Of a stretch of DNA of 63,706 nucleotides, positions 51,221-59,580 are shown piece by piece. Each line of letters begins with the position of its first letter. The first letter of the stretch is position 1. The DNA lies in the NCBI GenBank assembly GCA_017549765.1, contig JAFYNM010000005.1:1-63706 (forward strand). The letters run 5' to 3'. Made by a program: the position numbers and the translations under genes. The DNA comes from Bacteroidales bacterium (GTDB taxonomy: Bacteria > Bacteroidota > Bacteroidia > Bacteroidales > WCHB1-69). The notes beneath the pieces were generated by a model. The model saw nothing but the letters and a program-made list of their open reading frames with translations, searched no databases and was not told the origin of the DNA.

Positions 51221-51993
51221 TGAAGACCGTTCACGCCAAGAAACGACTGGGGCAGCATTTCCTCACCAATCTGAACATCGCCCGACAAATTGCCGAGTCG
51301 GTGCGCACCCCCGAAGCGCACGTACTGGAGATCGGGCCCGGCATGGGCGTGCTGACGCAGTACCTGCTCCAACAACCCTTTGCAGACTTCTCCGTCATCG
51401 AGCTGGACGAAGAGTCTGTCGCCTACCTGCAGGAGCACTTCCCCCAACTGGGCACGCACCTGATCCATGGCGACTTCCTCCGTTACAACCTCACAGACCT
51501 CTTTGACGACTCTTTCGTCATCGTCGGGAACTTCCCCTACAATATCTCCTCCCAGATCCTCTTCAAACTGCTGGACCACAAAGACAGGGCTTTGGAGCTG
51601 GTGGGCATGTTCCAGAAAGAGGTGGCGGAGCGCGTCACCGCCCAGTGCGGCCACAAGCAATACGGCATCTTGAGCGTGCTGTTGCAGGCCTTCTACGATA
51701 CGGAGTACCTCTTCACCGTGGGAGAGCATGAGTTCTCTCCTCCACCCAAGGTCAAGTCAGCCATCATACGCCTCACCCGCAACTTCGACAAGAAACTGAA
51801 CTGCGACGAGCAACTCTTCAAAACGGTGGTGAAGACCGCCTTCAACTACCGGCGCAAGACCTTGCGTAACGCACTCGGCTCGTTGGACTTCCCCGCGGAG
51901 GTGGTCCAAAACGACCCGCTCTTCACGCGCCGTGCCGAGCAGCTCACCATCGCCGACTACGAGCGCCTGACAAGATATCTGGAGAATAAATAA
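51220..51993 (+). CDS. rsmA: 16S rRNA (A1518/A1519) dimethyltransferase
   Basis: The 257-residue protein has K-K-R-L-G-Q-H-F-L near the start, the SAM motif V-L-E-I-G-P-G-M-G-V-L-T, the catalytic G-N-F-P-Y-N-I-S (N-x-P-Y) and a C-terminal helical domain. It dimethylates two adjacent adenines in helix 45 of 16S rRNA. The start overlaps the TPR stop (TAATG). No clear terminator is seen before the convergent lipoprotein gene. Confidence 0.96.
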   Translation: MKTVHAKKRLGQHFLTNLNIARQIAESVRTPEAHVLEIGPGMGVLTQYLLQQPFADFSVIELDEESVAYLQEHFPQLGTHLIHGDFLRYNLTDLFDDSFVIVGNFPYNISSQILFKLLDHKDRALELVGMFQKEVAERVTAQCGHKQYGILSVLLQAFYDTEYLFTVGEHEFSPPPKVKSAIIRLTRNFDKKLNCDEQLFKTVVKTAFNYRRKTLRNALGSLDFPAEVVQNDPLFTRRAEQLTIADYERLTRYLENK

Positions 51994-52067
51994 CCCTCCT
52001 TTCTCCTCTTCCCCCAAAAAAACGGTGAGCGCCAGTCCCAACAAGACAAGCACCCACCGTCAACAGC

Positions 52068-52655
52068 TTAGAAATACTTGTGACAAATACTCACACAGGA
52101 AGCCAGACACGGCAAGTATAACTCCATGGTGGTCATACAAGCCATGGAACACACAAAGACACACATTGAGAGGTTGGATCCGTCGCCTTTGGACAAAGAA
52201 CCATGCGATTGCGCCACCACCTCTCCGAGATGTGACAAGGCATGTTCTGTGCAATCCTGACACGGAGATTCATAGAAGGTCTTCCGAATGCCTGGATAGT
52301 CCGCCTCTATCTGCTCCAACTCCGACATGGCCACCTCCCGAAAATGACGAAACTGCTGCTCGTCTATTCTGATCAGACCCATAAGGTCCGACAGACTCTC
52401 TGTTTGGCAAGCCCGCATAAAGGCTACGCTATCGCGGTAGTATGCTTCATCACACGCCAGCCAAAACTGTTGCAAAAGCACTGTCGTCTTCTGAAAATAG
52501 GCATCAAAGTCGGGTTTGGACTCCCATTGCAGAGCATCCACCGTCGGCTTCTCCATAGTTTCTTGTTTGTCCTGATCCTTATTACACGACACAAAGGCCG
52601 TCATCATGAGGACTGCCGCTAACGCAGACCATACTTTTACTGATTTGTATTTCAT
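52068..52655 (-). CDS. Cys-rich lipoprotein, possible metal-binding helical bundle
   Basis: The 195-residue protein has a lipoprotein signal ending A-F-V-S-C (Cys 24). The mature part is helical, with scattered early Cys (L-A-C-D-E-A, M-R-A-C-Q-T) and P-C-Q-D-C near residue 131. The last 32 residues carry six cysteines in a symmetric pattern, CX3CX3C-X9-CX3CX3C, which would place three thiols on one face of each of two helices. Helical bundles lined with such thiols are known in Csp/DUF326 copper-storage proteins, so copper or other soft-metal binding is a reasonable guess but unproven. A long structured leader precedes it. Confidence 0.75.
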   Translation of the reverse strand: MKYKSVKVWSALAAVLMMTAFVSCNKDQDKQETMEKPTVDALQWESKPDFDAYFQKTTVLLQQFWLACDEAYYRDSVAFMRACQTESLSDLMGLIRIDEQQFRHFREVAMSELEQIEADYPGIRKTFYESPCQDCTEHALSHLGEVVAQSHGSLSKGDGSNLSMCVFVCSMACMTTMELYLPCLASCVSICHKYF

Positions 52656-52930
52656 AGTAATTCTTATTCATCATGTTCTCAAAAAATACCTTATCTTTTC
52701 CTTTAAGGTTTAAGGAGGAAGGACCTGCGCGTTTCGGTCCCTGCCGTCCGGTCTCTCCCGTTAAAGACGACAGAGACCTCGTCAGCCGCCAGGCGCACGC
52801 GTGTCTCTGCAAAATACCTCTCGTTGGCCGACAGCTTTTAAATATAATTTAACACTATTGCTCGCTCGAAATATCTTCTGTTTTTGTATAGTACATGGTT
52901 CTGCTTCCATTACATTTTTGTTTTAGGTTC
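52656..52930 (-). promoter_or_regulatory. Long structured leader with alternative stems and a small ORF
   Basis: About 275 nt separate the probable transcription start from the lipoprotein ATG. A GC-rich island (about 52715-52840) stands out in AT-rich surroundings. The segment at 52771-52778 can pair with 52803-52809 (CAGAGAC/GTCTCTG, 7 bp) or with 52750-52756 (GGTCTCT/AGAGACC, 7 bp), but not both. A further hairpin pairs GGACC (52721) with GGTCC (52736). This looks like an attenuator or unknown riboswitch. It does not match any riboswitch motif I know. Confidence 0.5.
52782..52910 (-). CDS. Possible 42-residue leader peptide (uORF)
   Basis: ATG 52910 opens a 42-codon frame (M-E-A-E-P-C-T-I-Q-K at the start, T-R-A-P-G-G at the end) and stops at TGA 52784-52782. 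The frame covers the upstream arm (52803-52809) of the alternative stem, and its stop lies 4 nt before the shared arm. Translation could therefore decide which stem forms. It has no homologue I recognise, and there is no strong ribosome-binding site, which is normal in this phylum. It may be fortuitous. Confidence 0.3.
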   Translation of the reverse strand: MEAEPCTIQKQKIFRASNSVKLYLKAVGQREVFCRDTRAPGG

Positions 52931-52936
52931 AGGCTG

Positions 52937-52967
52937 CAAATATACAGCAAAAAAATCCTGTTGTCAA
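52937..52967 (-). promoter_or_regulatory. Promoter for the Cys-rich lipoprotein transcript
   Basis: TTG at 52967-52965 and TATATTTG at 52944-52937 are separated by 20 nt. This fits the -33/-7 arrangement of the Bacteroidota primary sigma factor well. It lies just downstream of the metG terminator. Confidence 0.7.
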
Positions 52968-52978
52968 GAGAAAAAATA

Positions 52979-53010
52979 AAAAAAATCGCCAGAAATGGCG
53001 ATTTTTTTAA
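52979..53010 (-). terminator. Terminator of metG
   Basis: The perfect hairpin AAATCGCCA / TGGCGATTT with a 4-nt loop (GAAA on the plus strand) is flanked by A and T runs, 26 bp after the metG stop. Confidence 0.9.
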
Positions 53011-53035
53011 TATTAACTATTAATTGATAATTTTT

Positions 53036-55084
53036 CTACTTCACCGTGCTGCCCGCTTTGAGCGGTTTCTGCGGCTGCATCAGGCTGAGGCTGCCATCGG
53101 CGTTCTCGGCCATGAGCACCATGCCGTGGGAGTCCACCCCCTTGATGTTCTTGGGAGCCAGGTTGATGAGCATGAGCACCTGCTTGCCGACAAGGTCTTG
53201 CGGCTCATAATACTCGGCGATGCCAGAGACGATCTCGCGCACATCCACGCCCGTGTTGACCTTCAGCTTCAGCAGTTTCTTGGTCTTGGCCACCTTCTCG
53301 GCCTCCAAGACGGTCACCACGCGGAGGTCCATCTTCTGGAACTCTTCGAAGGAGACATCCTCCTTGGCGGGAGTCGCCTCGGCAGTGGCTATCTCATTGG
53401 CCTTCTTGGTGTCCTGCAGTTTCTGCACCTGCTTGGCGATGGTCTCGTCGTCGATCTTCTCGAACAGATATTCGGCGGGGTTCAGCTGGGCACCTACCGC
53501 GAGGAGGTCGGCGCGACCACCGTCCTGCCAGTTCTTGGTGTCGATATTGAGAATCCGTTGCAGCTTCTGGGCGGTGAAGGGCAGGAAAGGCTCGCACAGC
53601 ACGGAGAGTGCCGCGCAGATCTGGAGCGAGAGATGGATGATGGTCTTGGTCTGCTCAGGATCTTCTTTCCACTTCTTCCACGGCTCGGTATCGGTCAGGT
53701 ATTTGTTGCCGATGCGGGCCAGGTTCATGAACTCCTGCAGTGCCTCACGGAAACGATAATGCTCGATGGAGTCGCCGATGAGCTTCGGGAACTCGGCCAT
53801 CTTGGCCACGATCTCCTTCTCGTAGTCGGAGTACTCGCCATGGTCGGGTACGATGCCATTGAAATATTTATGGGTCAAGACGATAGTTCTGTTGGCGAAG
53901 TTACCGAAGATGGCCAACAGCTCGTTGTTGTTGCGAGCTTGGAAGTCGGCCCAGGTGAAGTCAGCATCCTTGGTCTCCGGCGCGATGGCGGTGAGCGTAT
54001 AGCGCAGCACATCCTGTCGGCCAGGGAAGTCCTCGACATACTCGTGCGCCCACACCGCCCAGTTGCGAGAGGTGGAGATCTTGTCGCCCTCGAGGTTCAG
54101 GAACTCGTTGGCCGGTACGTTGTCAGGCAGAATGTAGGAGCCCTCTGCCTTGAGCATGCAGGGGAAGATGATGCAATGGAACACGATATTGTCTTTGCCG
54201 ATGAAATGTACCAGCTTGGAGTCGTCGCTTTTCCACCACTTCTCCCATTCGGCATTGTGCGCTGCGGCCCACTCCTTGGTGGCGGAGATGTAGCCGATGG
54301 GGGCATCGAACCAGACATAGAGCACCTTGCCGTCGGTATCGGGCAGGGGCACCTTCACGCCCCAGTTGAGGTCGCGGGTGACGGCGCGGGGCTGCAGGCC
54401 CTGGTCGATCCACGACTTGCACTGCCCATAGACGGTGGGACGCCAGTCGTCCTTATGGCCTTGGAGGATCCATTCGCGGAGCCACGGCTCGTACTGGTCA
54501 AGGGGCAGATACCAGTGCTTGGTCTCTTTGAGCACCGGCACGCTGCCGCTGAGCGCCGACTTGGGATCGATGAGGTCGGTGGCGTTGAGCGACGTGCCAC
54601 ACACCTCGCACTGGTCGCCGTAGGCATGCTCGTTCTTGCAGTGCGGACAGGTACCCGTGATGTAGCGGTCGGCGAGGAACTGCTGCGCCTCCTCGTCATA
54701 ATACTGCATGGAGGTCTTCTCGATCAGCTTGCCCTCGTCATACAGCTTCTTGAAATAGGCAGAGGCCGTCTCGTGATGAGTCGGATTGGAAGTACGGGAG
54801 TAGATGTCGAAAGAGATGCCGAGATCCTCGAACGATTTCTTGATGATATTATGGTAACGGTCCACAATGTCCTGCGGGGTGACGCCCTCCTTGCGGGCTT
54901 TGATGGTGATGGGCACGCCGTGCTCGTCTGAGCCGCCGATGAAGAGGACCTCCTTGCCGTTGTTGCGCAGATAGCGCGCGTAGATGTCGGCAGGGATATA
55001 CACGCCGGCGAGGTGTCCGATATGGACGGGACCGTTGGCGTAGGGCAATGCAGAGGTAATGGTGTAGCGTTTGATATCTTTCAT
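53036..55084 (-). CDS. metG: Methionyl-tRNA synthetase
   Basis: The 682-residue protein has P-V-H-I-G-H at residues 19-24 and the zinc knuckle cysteines C-P-H-C (146-149) and C-E-V-C (159-162). The K-M-S-K-S equivalent is K-I-S-T-S-R-N. A C-terminal tRNA-binding OB domain (~575-682) starts at F-Q-K-M-D-L-R-V. This two-zinc-cysteine-pair, OB-fused form is usual in Bacteroidota. It is monocistronic between its own promoter and terminator. Confidence 0.97.
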   Translation of the reverse strand: MKDIKRYTITSALPYANGPVHIGHLAGVYIPADIYARYLRNNGKEVLFIGGSDEHGVPITIKARKEGVTPQDIVDRYHNIIKKSFEDLGISFDIYSRTSNPTHHETASAYFKKLYDEGKLIEKTSMQYYDEEAQQFLADRYITGTCPHCKNEHAYGDQCEVCGTSLNATDLIDPKSALSGSVPVLKETKHWYLPLDQYEPWLREWILQGHKDDWRPTVYGQCKSWIDQGLQPRAVTRDLNWGVKVPLPDTDGKVLYVWFDAPIGYISATKEWAAAHNAEWEKWWKSDDSKLVHFIGKDNIVFHCIIFPCMLKAEGSYILPDNVPANEFLNLEGDKISTSRNWAVWAHEYVEDFPGRQDVLRYTLTAIAPETKDADFTWADFQARNNNELLAIFGNFANRTIVLTHKYFNGIVPDHGEYSDYEKEIVAKMAEFPKLIGDSIEHYRFREALQEFMNLARIGNKYLTDTEPWKKWKEDPEQTKTIIHLSLQICAALSVLCEPFLPFTAQKLQRILNIDTKNWQDGGRADLLAVGAQLNPAEYLFEKIDDETIAKQVQKLQDTKKANEIATAEATPAKEDVSFEEFQKMDLRVVTVLEAEKVAKTKKLLKLKVNTGVDVREIVSGIAEYYEPQDLVGKQVLMLINLAPKNIKGVDSHGMVLMAENADGSLSLMQPQKPLKAGSTVK

Positions 55085-55109
55085 GTATTCACTAATTATT
55101 AAAGAGCCG

Positions 55110-55117
55110 CAAAAATA
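55110..55117 (-). promoter_or_regulatory. Promoter -7 box (TATTTTTG) for metG
   Basis: TATTTTTG followed by CGGC lies 25 bp before the metG ATG. Confidence 0.7.
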
Positions 55118-55200
55118 GCATTTTTTAACGAGAGAAGAATTATTTACAACAACTTGTTTATAAAAAAATTAAAATGGATGTAGTGAATTTTTAAAATGAG

Positions 55201-55208
55201 TATTTTTG
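55201..55208 (+). promoter_or_regulatory. Promoter -7 box (TATTTTTG) for the first T9SS cargo gene
   Basis: TATTTTTG followed by CTACATC lies 34 bp before the ATG. The divergent metG box is about 90 bp away. Confidence 0.7.
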
Positions 55209-55242
55209 CTACATCAAAATAAGTATTAACCAAAATCCTAAA

Positions 55243-56022
55243 ATGATGAAAAAAGTATTTACCCTTTTCGTTGCCTTATTTGTGATGGCATTCTGTGCAA
55301 AAGCACAAGTTCTTCTTCAAGAAGGTTTTGAAGGTTCTGACATCCCTACGGGCTGGATCACCATCGACAATGACGGTGACGGCTATGAGTGGTATGTGTT
55401 GAACAATTCCCAAAGCTCCAGCGGCGGTTTCAACGTTCACTCTGGTGAAGGCCACATCACCTCTGCTTCTTACCAATCAGTCGCTCTCACTCCCGACAAC
55501 TGGCTCATCACGCCGGCCGTTACCCTGCCTGCCACCTCTTCTTTGAGTTTCTGGGTTGCCGGTCAAGATGCCAACTGGGCTGCTGAGTATTACTCTGTCC
55601 TCTTGTCCACAACTGGTACGGCTGTCAGCGATTTCACCGTTGAGTTGACCAACGGCACCTGTACTGGCGATATGACTGAGCAAGTGGTGGATTTGACTCC
55701 TTATGCTGGTCAAACCGTCTATATCGCTTTCCGTCACTACAACATCACCGACATGTTCAGAATCAACCTGGACGATGTTGTGATCACGAATACGACTGGT
55801 CTTACCAACCACAATGCTGCTGAATTCTCCATCTATCCGAACCCTGCCACCGATGTTCTCACCGTGGTTGGTGAAGGCGTAGCTGAGATTTACAACGCTA
55901 TCGGCCAATTGGTTCTCTCTAACGAGGTGAACGGCAATGCTCAACTCAATGTCAGCGATCTTGAGAGCGGTGTTTATTTCGTTCGCATGAACGGCAACAC
56001 CCAACGCTTCATCAAGAAATAA
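55243..56022 (+). CDS. Cleaved-adhesin-domain protein with T9SS type A sorting domain
   Basis: The 259-residue protein has a signal peptide (~1-21, ending C-A-K-A-Q). A choice-of-anchor J/cleaved adhesin domain (~22-188) follows, with E-G-F-E-G-S-D-I-P-T-G-W, N-W-L-I-T-P-A-V-T and a late R-I-N-L-D-D-V-V. The type A C-terminal domain (~195-259) contains I-Y-P-N-P-A-T-D, G-V-Y-F-V-R and the final R-F-I-K-K. The same adhesin fold is seen many times in the giant protein at 1-13525. Secretion and surface attachment by T9SS are expected. Confidence 0.9.
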   Translation: MMKKVFTLFVALFVMAFCAKAQVLLQEGFEGSDIPTGWITIDNDGDGYEWYVLNNSQSSSGGFNVHSGEGHITSASYQSVALTPDNWLITPAVTLPATSSLSFWVAGQDANWAAEYYSVLLSTTGTAVSDFTVELTNGTCTGDMTEQVVDLTPYAGQTVYIAFRHYNITDMFRINLDDVVITNTTGLTNHNAAEFSIYPNPATDVLTVVGEGVAEIYNAIGQLVLSNEVNGNAQLNVSDLESGVYFVRMNGNTQRFIKK

Positions 56023-56045
56023 TTCTTGGAAAGATTTTACTCTCT

Positions 56046-56077
56046 AAAAAAGGCGGCCTTCGGGTCGTCTTTTTTTT
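56046..56077 (+). terminator. Terminator of the first T9SS cargo gene
   Basis: GGCGGCC-TTCG-GGTCGTC with two G-U pairs, an A-run before it and eight T after it, 24 bp past the stop. Confidence 0.85.
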
Positions 56078-56110
56078 ATCTATGAAATAATTCTGTTTTG
56101 AAAAAAATTG

Positions 56111-56118
56111 TACATTTG
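56111..56118 (+). promoter_or_regulatory. Promoter -7 box (TACATTTG) for the second T9SS cargo gene
   Basis: TACATTTG followed by CGGC lies 36 bp before ATG 56155. It rules out the longer frame that opens at TTG 56098. Confidence 0.68.
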
Positions 56119-56154
56119 CGGCTCAATTTCATTATTAACCTAAATGCATTTATT

Positions 56155-56838
56155 ATGAAAAAACTTTTTACCCTTTTGACACTGTGCTGTGCAGTATTTG
56201 CTTTGAATGCACAAAATGCAACCGTTACGCTTGAAGCTCACGATGTATGGAGCGATGGTACTGGTTATCAATTGCTTCTCGATGCCGACAATGTGGTATG
56301 GAGTGAGTCCTATGGTCCTTCCTGCGGTTCTTCCTATGACAGCTATGGCTGGGAGTACATGATCCCCTCCAACGCTTCTGCCAACGATGCCAACGTTGTT
56401 GTTGACGGCGCTGTTTCCATCACCATTCCTGCCGGTACCTATTCTTACCTCATTTTGAACCCTGGCTGCGACACTTACGGAACCAACTACATCGCCAGCA
56501 GCCAATGCGATGAGTCCCACGCTTCCTACAATTTCGAAGCTGGTAAGGCTTATCATTTCCTCGCTACTTTGCCGAGCAACAACGACTGCATCACGCTCAC
56601 CGTTTCCGGTGTTGGTGTTCAGGATGTTGAAGTTTCTCAATTCTCCATCTATCCGAACCCTGCTACCACGATGATCACCGTGGAAGGCGAAGGCGTTGCT
56701 GAAATCTACAACACCCTGGGCCAAATGGTGATGTCTGACAACGTGAACGGTACTGCTCAATTCAACGTGAGCAACCTTGAGAGCGGTGTCTATTTCGTTC
56801 GCATGAACGGTGGTACCCAACGCTTCATCAAGAAATAA
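56155..56838 (+). CDS. Small secreted protein with T9SS type A sorting domain
   Basis: The 227-residue protein has a signal peptide (~1-19, ending F-A-L-N-A-Q). A ~140-residue beta-rich domain follows, with V-T-L-E-A-H-D-V-W, D-G-T-G-Y-Q-L-L-L-D-A-D and V-S-I-T-I-P-A-G-T-Y, and at least three Cys. This matches a domain often found in Bacteroidales T9SS cargo whose role is not known to me. The C-terminal ~64 residues are nearly the same as those of the preceding gene, ending R-F-I-K-K. The N-terminal domain is unrelated to the neighbour's. Confidence 0.85.
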   Translation: MKKLFTLLTLCCAVFALNAQNATVTLEAHDVWSDGTGYQLLLDADNVVWSESYGPSCGSSYDSYGWEYMIPSNASANDANVVVDGAVSITIPAGTYSYLILNPGCDTYGTNYIASSQCDESHASYNFEAGKAYHFLATLPSNNDCITLTVSGVGVQDVEVSQFSIYPNPATTMITVEGEGVAEIYNTLGQMVMSDNVNGTAQFNVSNLESGVYFVRMNGGTQRFIKK

Positions 56839-56861
56839 TGCTTGAAGAGTGTTTACCCTAC

Positions 56862-56894
56862 AAAAAAGACGGTCCTCGTGGCCGTCTTTTTTTT
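56862..56894 (+). terminator. Terminator of the second T9SS cargo gene
   Basis: GACGGTC-CTCG-TGGCCGTC with A-run and T-run flanks, 23 bp past the stop. In architecture it resembles the terminator at 56046. Confidence 0.85.
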
Positions 56895-56918
56895 GTGCCT
56901 ATCAAAACGATAGTTTTG

Positions 56919-56926
56919 TATCTTTG
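56919..56926 (+). promoter_or_regulatory. Promoter -7 box (TATCTTTG) for pepT
   Basis: TATCTTTG followed by CCGCTCC lies 65 bp before the ATG. The leader contains the AT-rich repeat tail at 56951-56990. Confidence 0.7.
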
Positions 56927-56991
56927 CCGCTCCGTTGGGCCAACCCCCAATCTCATAACTTTATAATTTAATGATTTAATAACTTAATAGT

Positions 56992-58206
56992 ATGAAAAAC
57001 CTTTTGTTGCAACGCTTCTCCAAGTACATCTCCTACGCCACCACCTCCGACGAGAACTCCACCACCTATCCCTCCACGCAGGCCCTCATGGACTTTGCCG
57101 ACGTGATGGTCGAAGAGCTCAAGAACATTGGCATGCAAGAAGTGGCCAAAGACGAATACGGCTACGTGACAGCCCTGCTGCCCGCCAACAACGGCACCCA
57201 ACATCCCGTCATCGGCTTCATCGCCCACCTGGACACCGCCCCCGACATGCCCGGCATCGACAAGCCCCGCATCCTCGAGAACTATGACGGCCAGGACATC
57301 ATGCTGGACGAAGAGTCCAAGACCGCCCTCACCTTGGCGGACTTCCCCGAGCTGGCCGGCTATAAAGGCCAGACCCTGCTCGTCACGGACGGCAAGCACC
57401 TCTTGGGTGCCGACGACAAAGCCGGCGTGGCCGAGATTGTCTGTGCCATGGAGTACCTCATCCAACACCCCGAGATCAAACACGGTCCCCTCAAAGTGGC
57501 CTTCACCCCTGACGAGGAGATCGGCGCGGGCGTCAAATACTTCGACACCGCCAAGTTCGGCTGCGACTTCGCCTACACCATGGACGGCGGCGAGGTTGGC
57601 GAACTGGAGTATGAGAACTTCAACGCGGCGGGTGTCACCATCCACATCCAGGGTCGCAACATACACCCGGGCTATGCCAAGAACAAGATGGTCAACGCCC
57701 AGCTCATCGCCATGGAACTCAACGCCATGCTGCCCGAGGCCGAGCGTCCGCAATATACGCAAGACTACGAGGGCTTCTTCCTCCTCACCCGCATCGACGG
57801 CACCGTGGAAGAGTGCAAGATGAGCTACATCATCCGCGACCATGACCGCACCAAGTTCGAGGAGAAGAAACAACTGATGCAACAGATCGTGGATTTCCTC
57901 AACCAGAAATACGGACAGCGCATCACCTGCGAAATCAAGGACCAGTACTACAACATGCGTGAGAAGGTGGAACCCGTCTTCTACGTGGTGGAACGCGCCA
58001 TCAAGGCCATCAAGGACGCAGGCGTGGAACCCAAGGTGCAACCGATCCGCGGCGGCACCGACGGCGCCAACCTCTCCTTCCGCAACCTGCCCTGCCCCAA
58101 CATCTTCGCCGGCGGCCACAACTTCCACGGCAAGTACGAATATGTGCCCCTGGAGTCGATGGTCAAGGCTACCGAGGTGATCCTCAATATTGCCAAAGAA
58201 CAGTAA
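56992..58206 (+). CDS. pepT: Peptidase T (tripeptide aminopeptidase)
   Basis: The 404-residue M20B protein has F-I-A-H-L-D-T-A-P-D (zinc His and catalytic Asp), L-L-G-A-D-D-K-A-G (bridging Asp) and T-P-D-E-E-I-G (catalytic Glu). D-G-G-E-V-G-E-L-E-Y and P-I-R-G-G-T-D-G follow in the expected order. It removes N-terminal residues from tripeptides in the cytoplasm and completes peptide use started by exported peptidases. The length is normal. Confidence 0.97.
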   Translation: MKNLLLQRFSKYISYATTSDENSTTYPSTQALMDFADVMVEELKNIGMQEVAKDEYGYVTALLPANNGTQHPVIGFIAHLDTAPDMPGIDKPRILENYDGQDIMLDEESKTALTLADFPELAGYKGQTLLVTDGKHLLGADDKAGVAEIVCAMEYLIQHPEIKHGPLKVAFTPDEEIGAGVKYFDTAKFGCDFAYTMDGGEVGELEYENFNAAGVTIHIQGRNIHPGYAKNKMVNAQLIAMELNAMLPEAERPQYTQDYEGFFLLTRIDGTVEECKMSYIIRDHDRTKFEEKKQLMQQIVDFLNQKYGQRITCEIKDQYYNMREKVEPVFYVVERAIKAIKDAGVEPKVQPIRGGTDGANLSFRNLPCPNIFAGGHNFHGKYEYVPLESMVKATEVILNIAKEQ

Positions 58207-58232
58207 GCATAATTGATAATTGGAGAAAAGGC

Positions 58233-58240
58233 TATTTTTG
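58233..58240 (+). promoter_or_regulatory. Promoter -7 box (TATTTTTG) only 5 bp before the miaB ATG
   Basis: TATTTTTG is followed by CCGCT and then ATG 58246. A start of transcription at the normal distance would fall at or near the ATG, implying a leaderless message. Read-through from pepT, 39 bp upstream, is the alternative. Confidence 0.5.
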
Positions 58241-58245
58241 CCGCT

Positions 58246-59553
58246 ATGAAGAAATTATATATCGAGACCTACGGATGCCAGATGAACTTCGCTGACAGTG
58301 AAGTGGTTGCATCCATCCTGAAAGACGATTTCTCTTTGACTGACAACATCGAAGAGGCGGATTTAATCCTGATCAACACCTGTTCCATCCGCGACAAGGC
58401 GGAGCAGCGCATCCACAAGCGGCTGCATGATCTGGAGGCTTTGAAGAAGCGTCACAAATCACTGCAGATAGGCCTGTTGGGCTGCATGGCCGAGCGCATG
58501 AAAGAGGAACTGTTGGAGACGGAGCCCGTGCTGGACTTCATCGCGGGGCCCGACGCCTACCGCTCGCTGCCTCAGCTCATCGAGGAGTCCACCAAAGGGG
58601 AGGTCTCCTTCAACGTGATGCTCTCCGAAGAGGAGACCTACGACAACATCATGCCGGTGCGCTACGACACCAACGGCATCTCCGCCTACATCTCCATCAT
58701 GCGGGGCTGCAACAACTTCTGCTCCTACTGTGTGGTGCCTTACACCCGCGGGCGTGAGCGCAGCCGCAGTCCCAAGACCATCCTGGCGGAAGCGCAAGAC
58801 CTCATAGAAAAAGGCTACAAGGAGGTCACCCTGTTAGGGCAGAATGTCAACTCCTACCATTGGGAAGAGAACGGCGAGACTACCACGTTCGCGCGGCTCA
58901 TGGAGCTGGTGGCCCAGCTGTCGCCAGAGCTGAGAGTCCGCTTTGCCACCTCCCACCCCAAAGACATCTCCGACGAGCTGCTGGAGACGATGGCCCGCTA
59001 CGACAACATCTGCAAGTACATCCACCTGCCCGTGCAGTCGGGCAGCAACCAGGTGCTCAAGAAGATGAACCGTGTCTATACCCGCGAGTACTACCTCGAG
59101 CGGGTGCGCAAGATCCGCGAGCTGATGCCCGACTGCGCCATCTCCACCGACATCATCGCCGGCTTCTGCGGCGAGACGCTGGAAGACCACGAGCAGACCC
59201 TCTCCATCATGCGGGAGGTCGGCTACGAATATGCCTATATGTTCAAATACTCCGAACGCGGCGGCACCATGTCGGCGAAACGCTTCCAGGACGATGTCCC
59301 CGACGAGGAGAAGACCCGCCGACTGGAGGAGATCATCGCCCTGCAAGGAGAGCTGTCGCACGAGAGCAACCTCCGCGATGTGGGCAAGACCTTCACCATC
59401 CTCGTGGAAGGCACCTCCAAGCGCTCCCCCGACTTCCTCTACGGCCGTAACAGCCAGAACAAGGTGGTCATCTTCCCCAAAGGGGACCATCGGATCGGGG
59501 AGTATATCGATGTCACCGTGACCCGCTGCACCCCCGCGACCCTGTTTGCATAA
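58246..59553 (+). CDS. miaB: tRNA-2-methylthio-N6-dimethylallyladenosine synthase
   Basis: The 435-residue protein has an N-terminal UPF0004 domain with three cluster cysteines (Y-G-C-Q-M-N, N-T-C-S-I-R, L-G-C-M-A-E). The radical-SAM motif is C-N-N-F-C-S-Y-C, followed by P-Y-T-R-G-R-E-R-S-R. A C-terminal TRAM domain completes it. It methylthiolates i6A37 of tRNAs. The frame is open to 58213, but that extension lies over the promoter box, and M-K-K-L-Y-I-E-T is the family start. Confidence 0.97.
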   Translation: MKKLYIETYGCQMNFADSEVVASILKDDFSLTDNIEEADLILINTCSIRDKAEQRIHKRLHDLEALKKRHKSLQIGLLGCMAERMKEELLETEPVLDFIAGPDAYRSLPQLIEESTKGEVSFNVMLSEEETYDNIMPVRYDTNGISAYISIMRGCNNFCSYCVVPYTRGRERSRSPKTILAEAQDLIEKGYKEVTLLGQNVNSYHWEENGETTTFARLMELVAQLSPELRVRFATSHPKDISDELLETMARYDNICKYIHLPVQSGSNQVLKKMNRVYTREYYLERVRKIRELMPDCAISTDIIAGFCGETLEDHEQTLSIMREVGYEYAYMFKYSERGGTMSAKRFQDDVPDEEKTRRLEEIIALQGELSHESNLRDVGKTFTILVEGTSKRSPDFLYGRNSQNKVVIFPKGDHRIGEYIDVTVTRCTPATLFA

Positions 59554-59559
59554 TTTTTA

Positions 59560-59567
59560 TATTTTTG
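59560..59567 (+). promoter_or_regulatory. Promoter -7 box (TATTTTTG) for the toxin-antitoxin-mutS2 transcript
   Basis: TATTTTTG followed by CAG lies 13 bp before the antitoxin ATG, with TTTG at 59545-59548 inside the end of miaB. I see no other promoter before mutS2. Confidence 0.65.
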
Positions 59568-59580
59568 CAGAAAAAATATT

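Noticed and set aside
52582-52812. Small minus-strand coding frame in the leader of the Cys-rich lipoprotein
   Set aside because: It overlaps the lipoprotein start in another frame and runs through the stem structures; the lipoprotein signal peptide explains the real frame.
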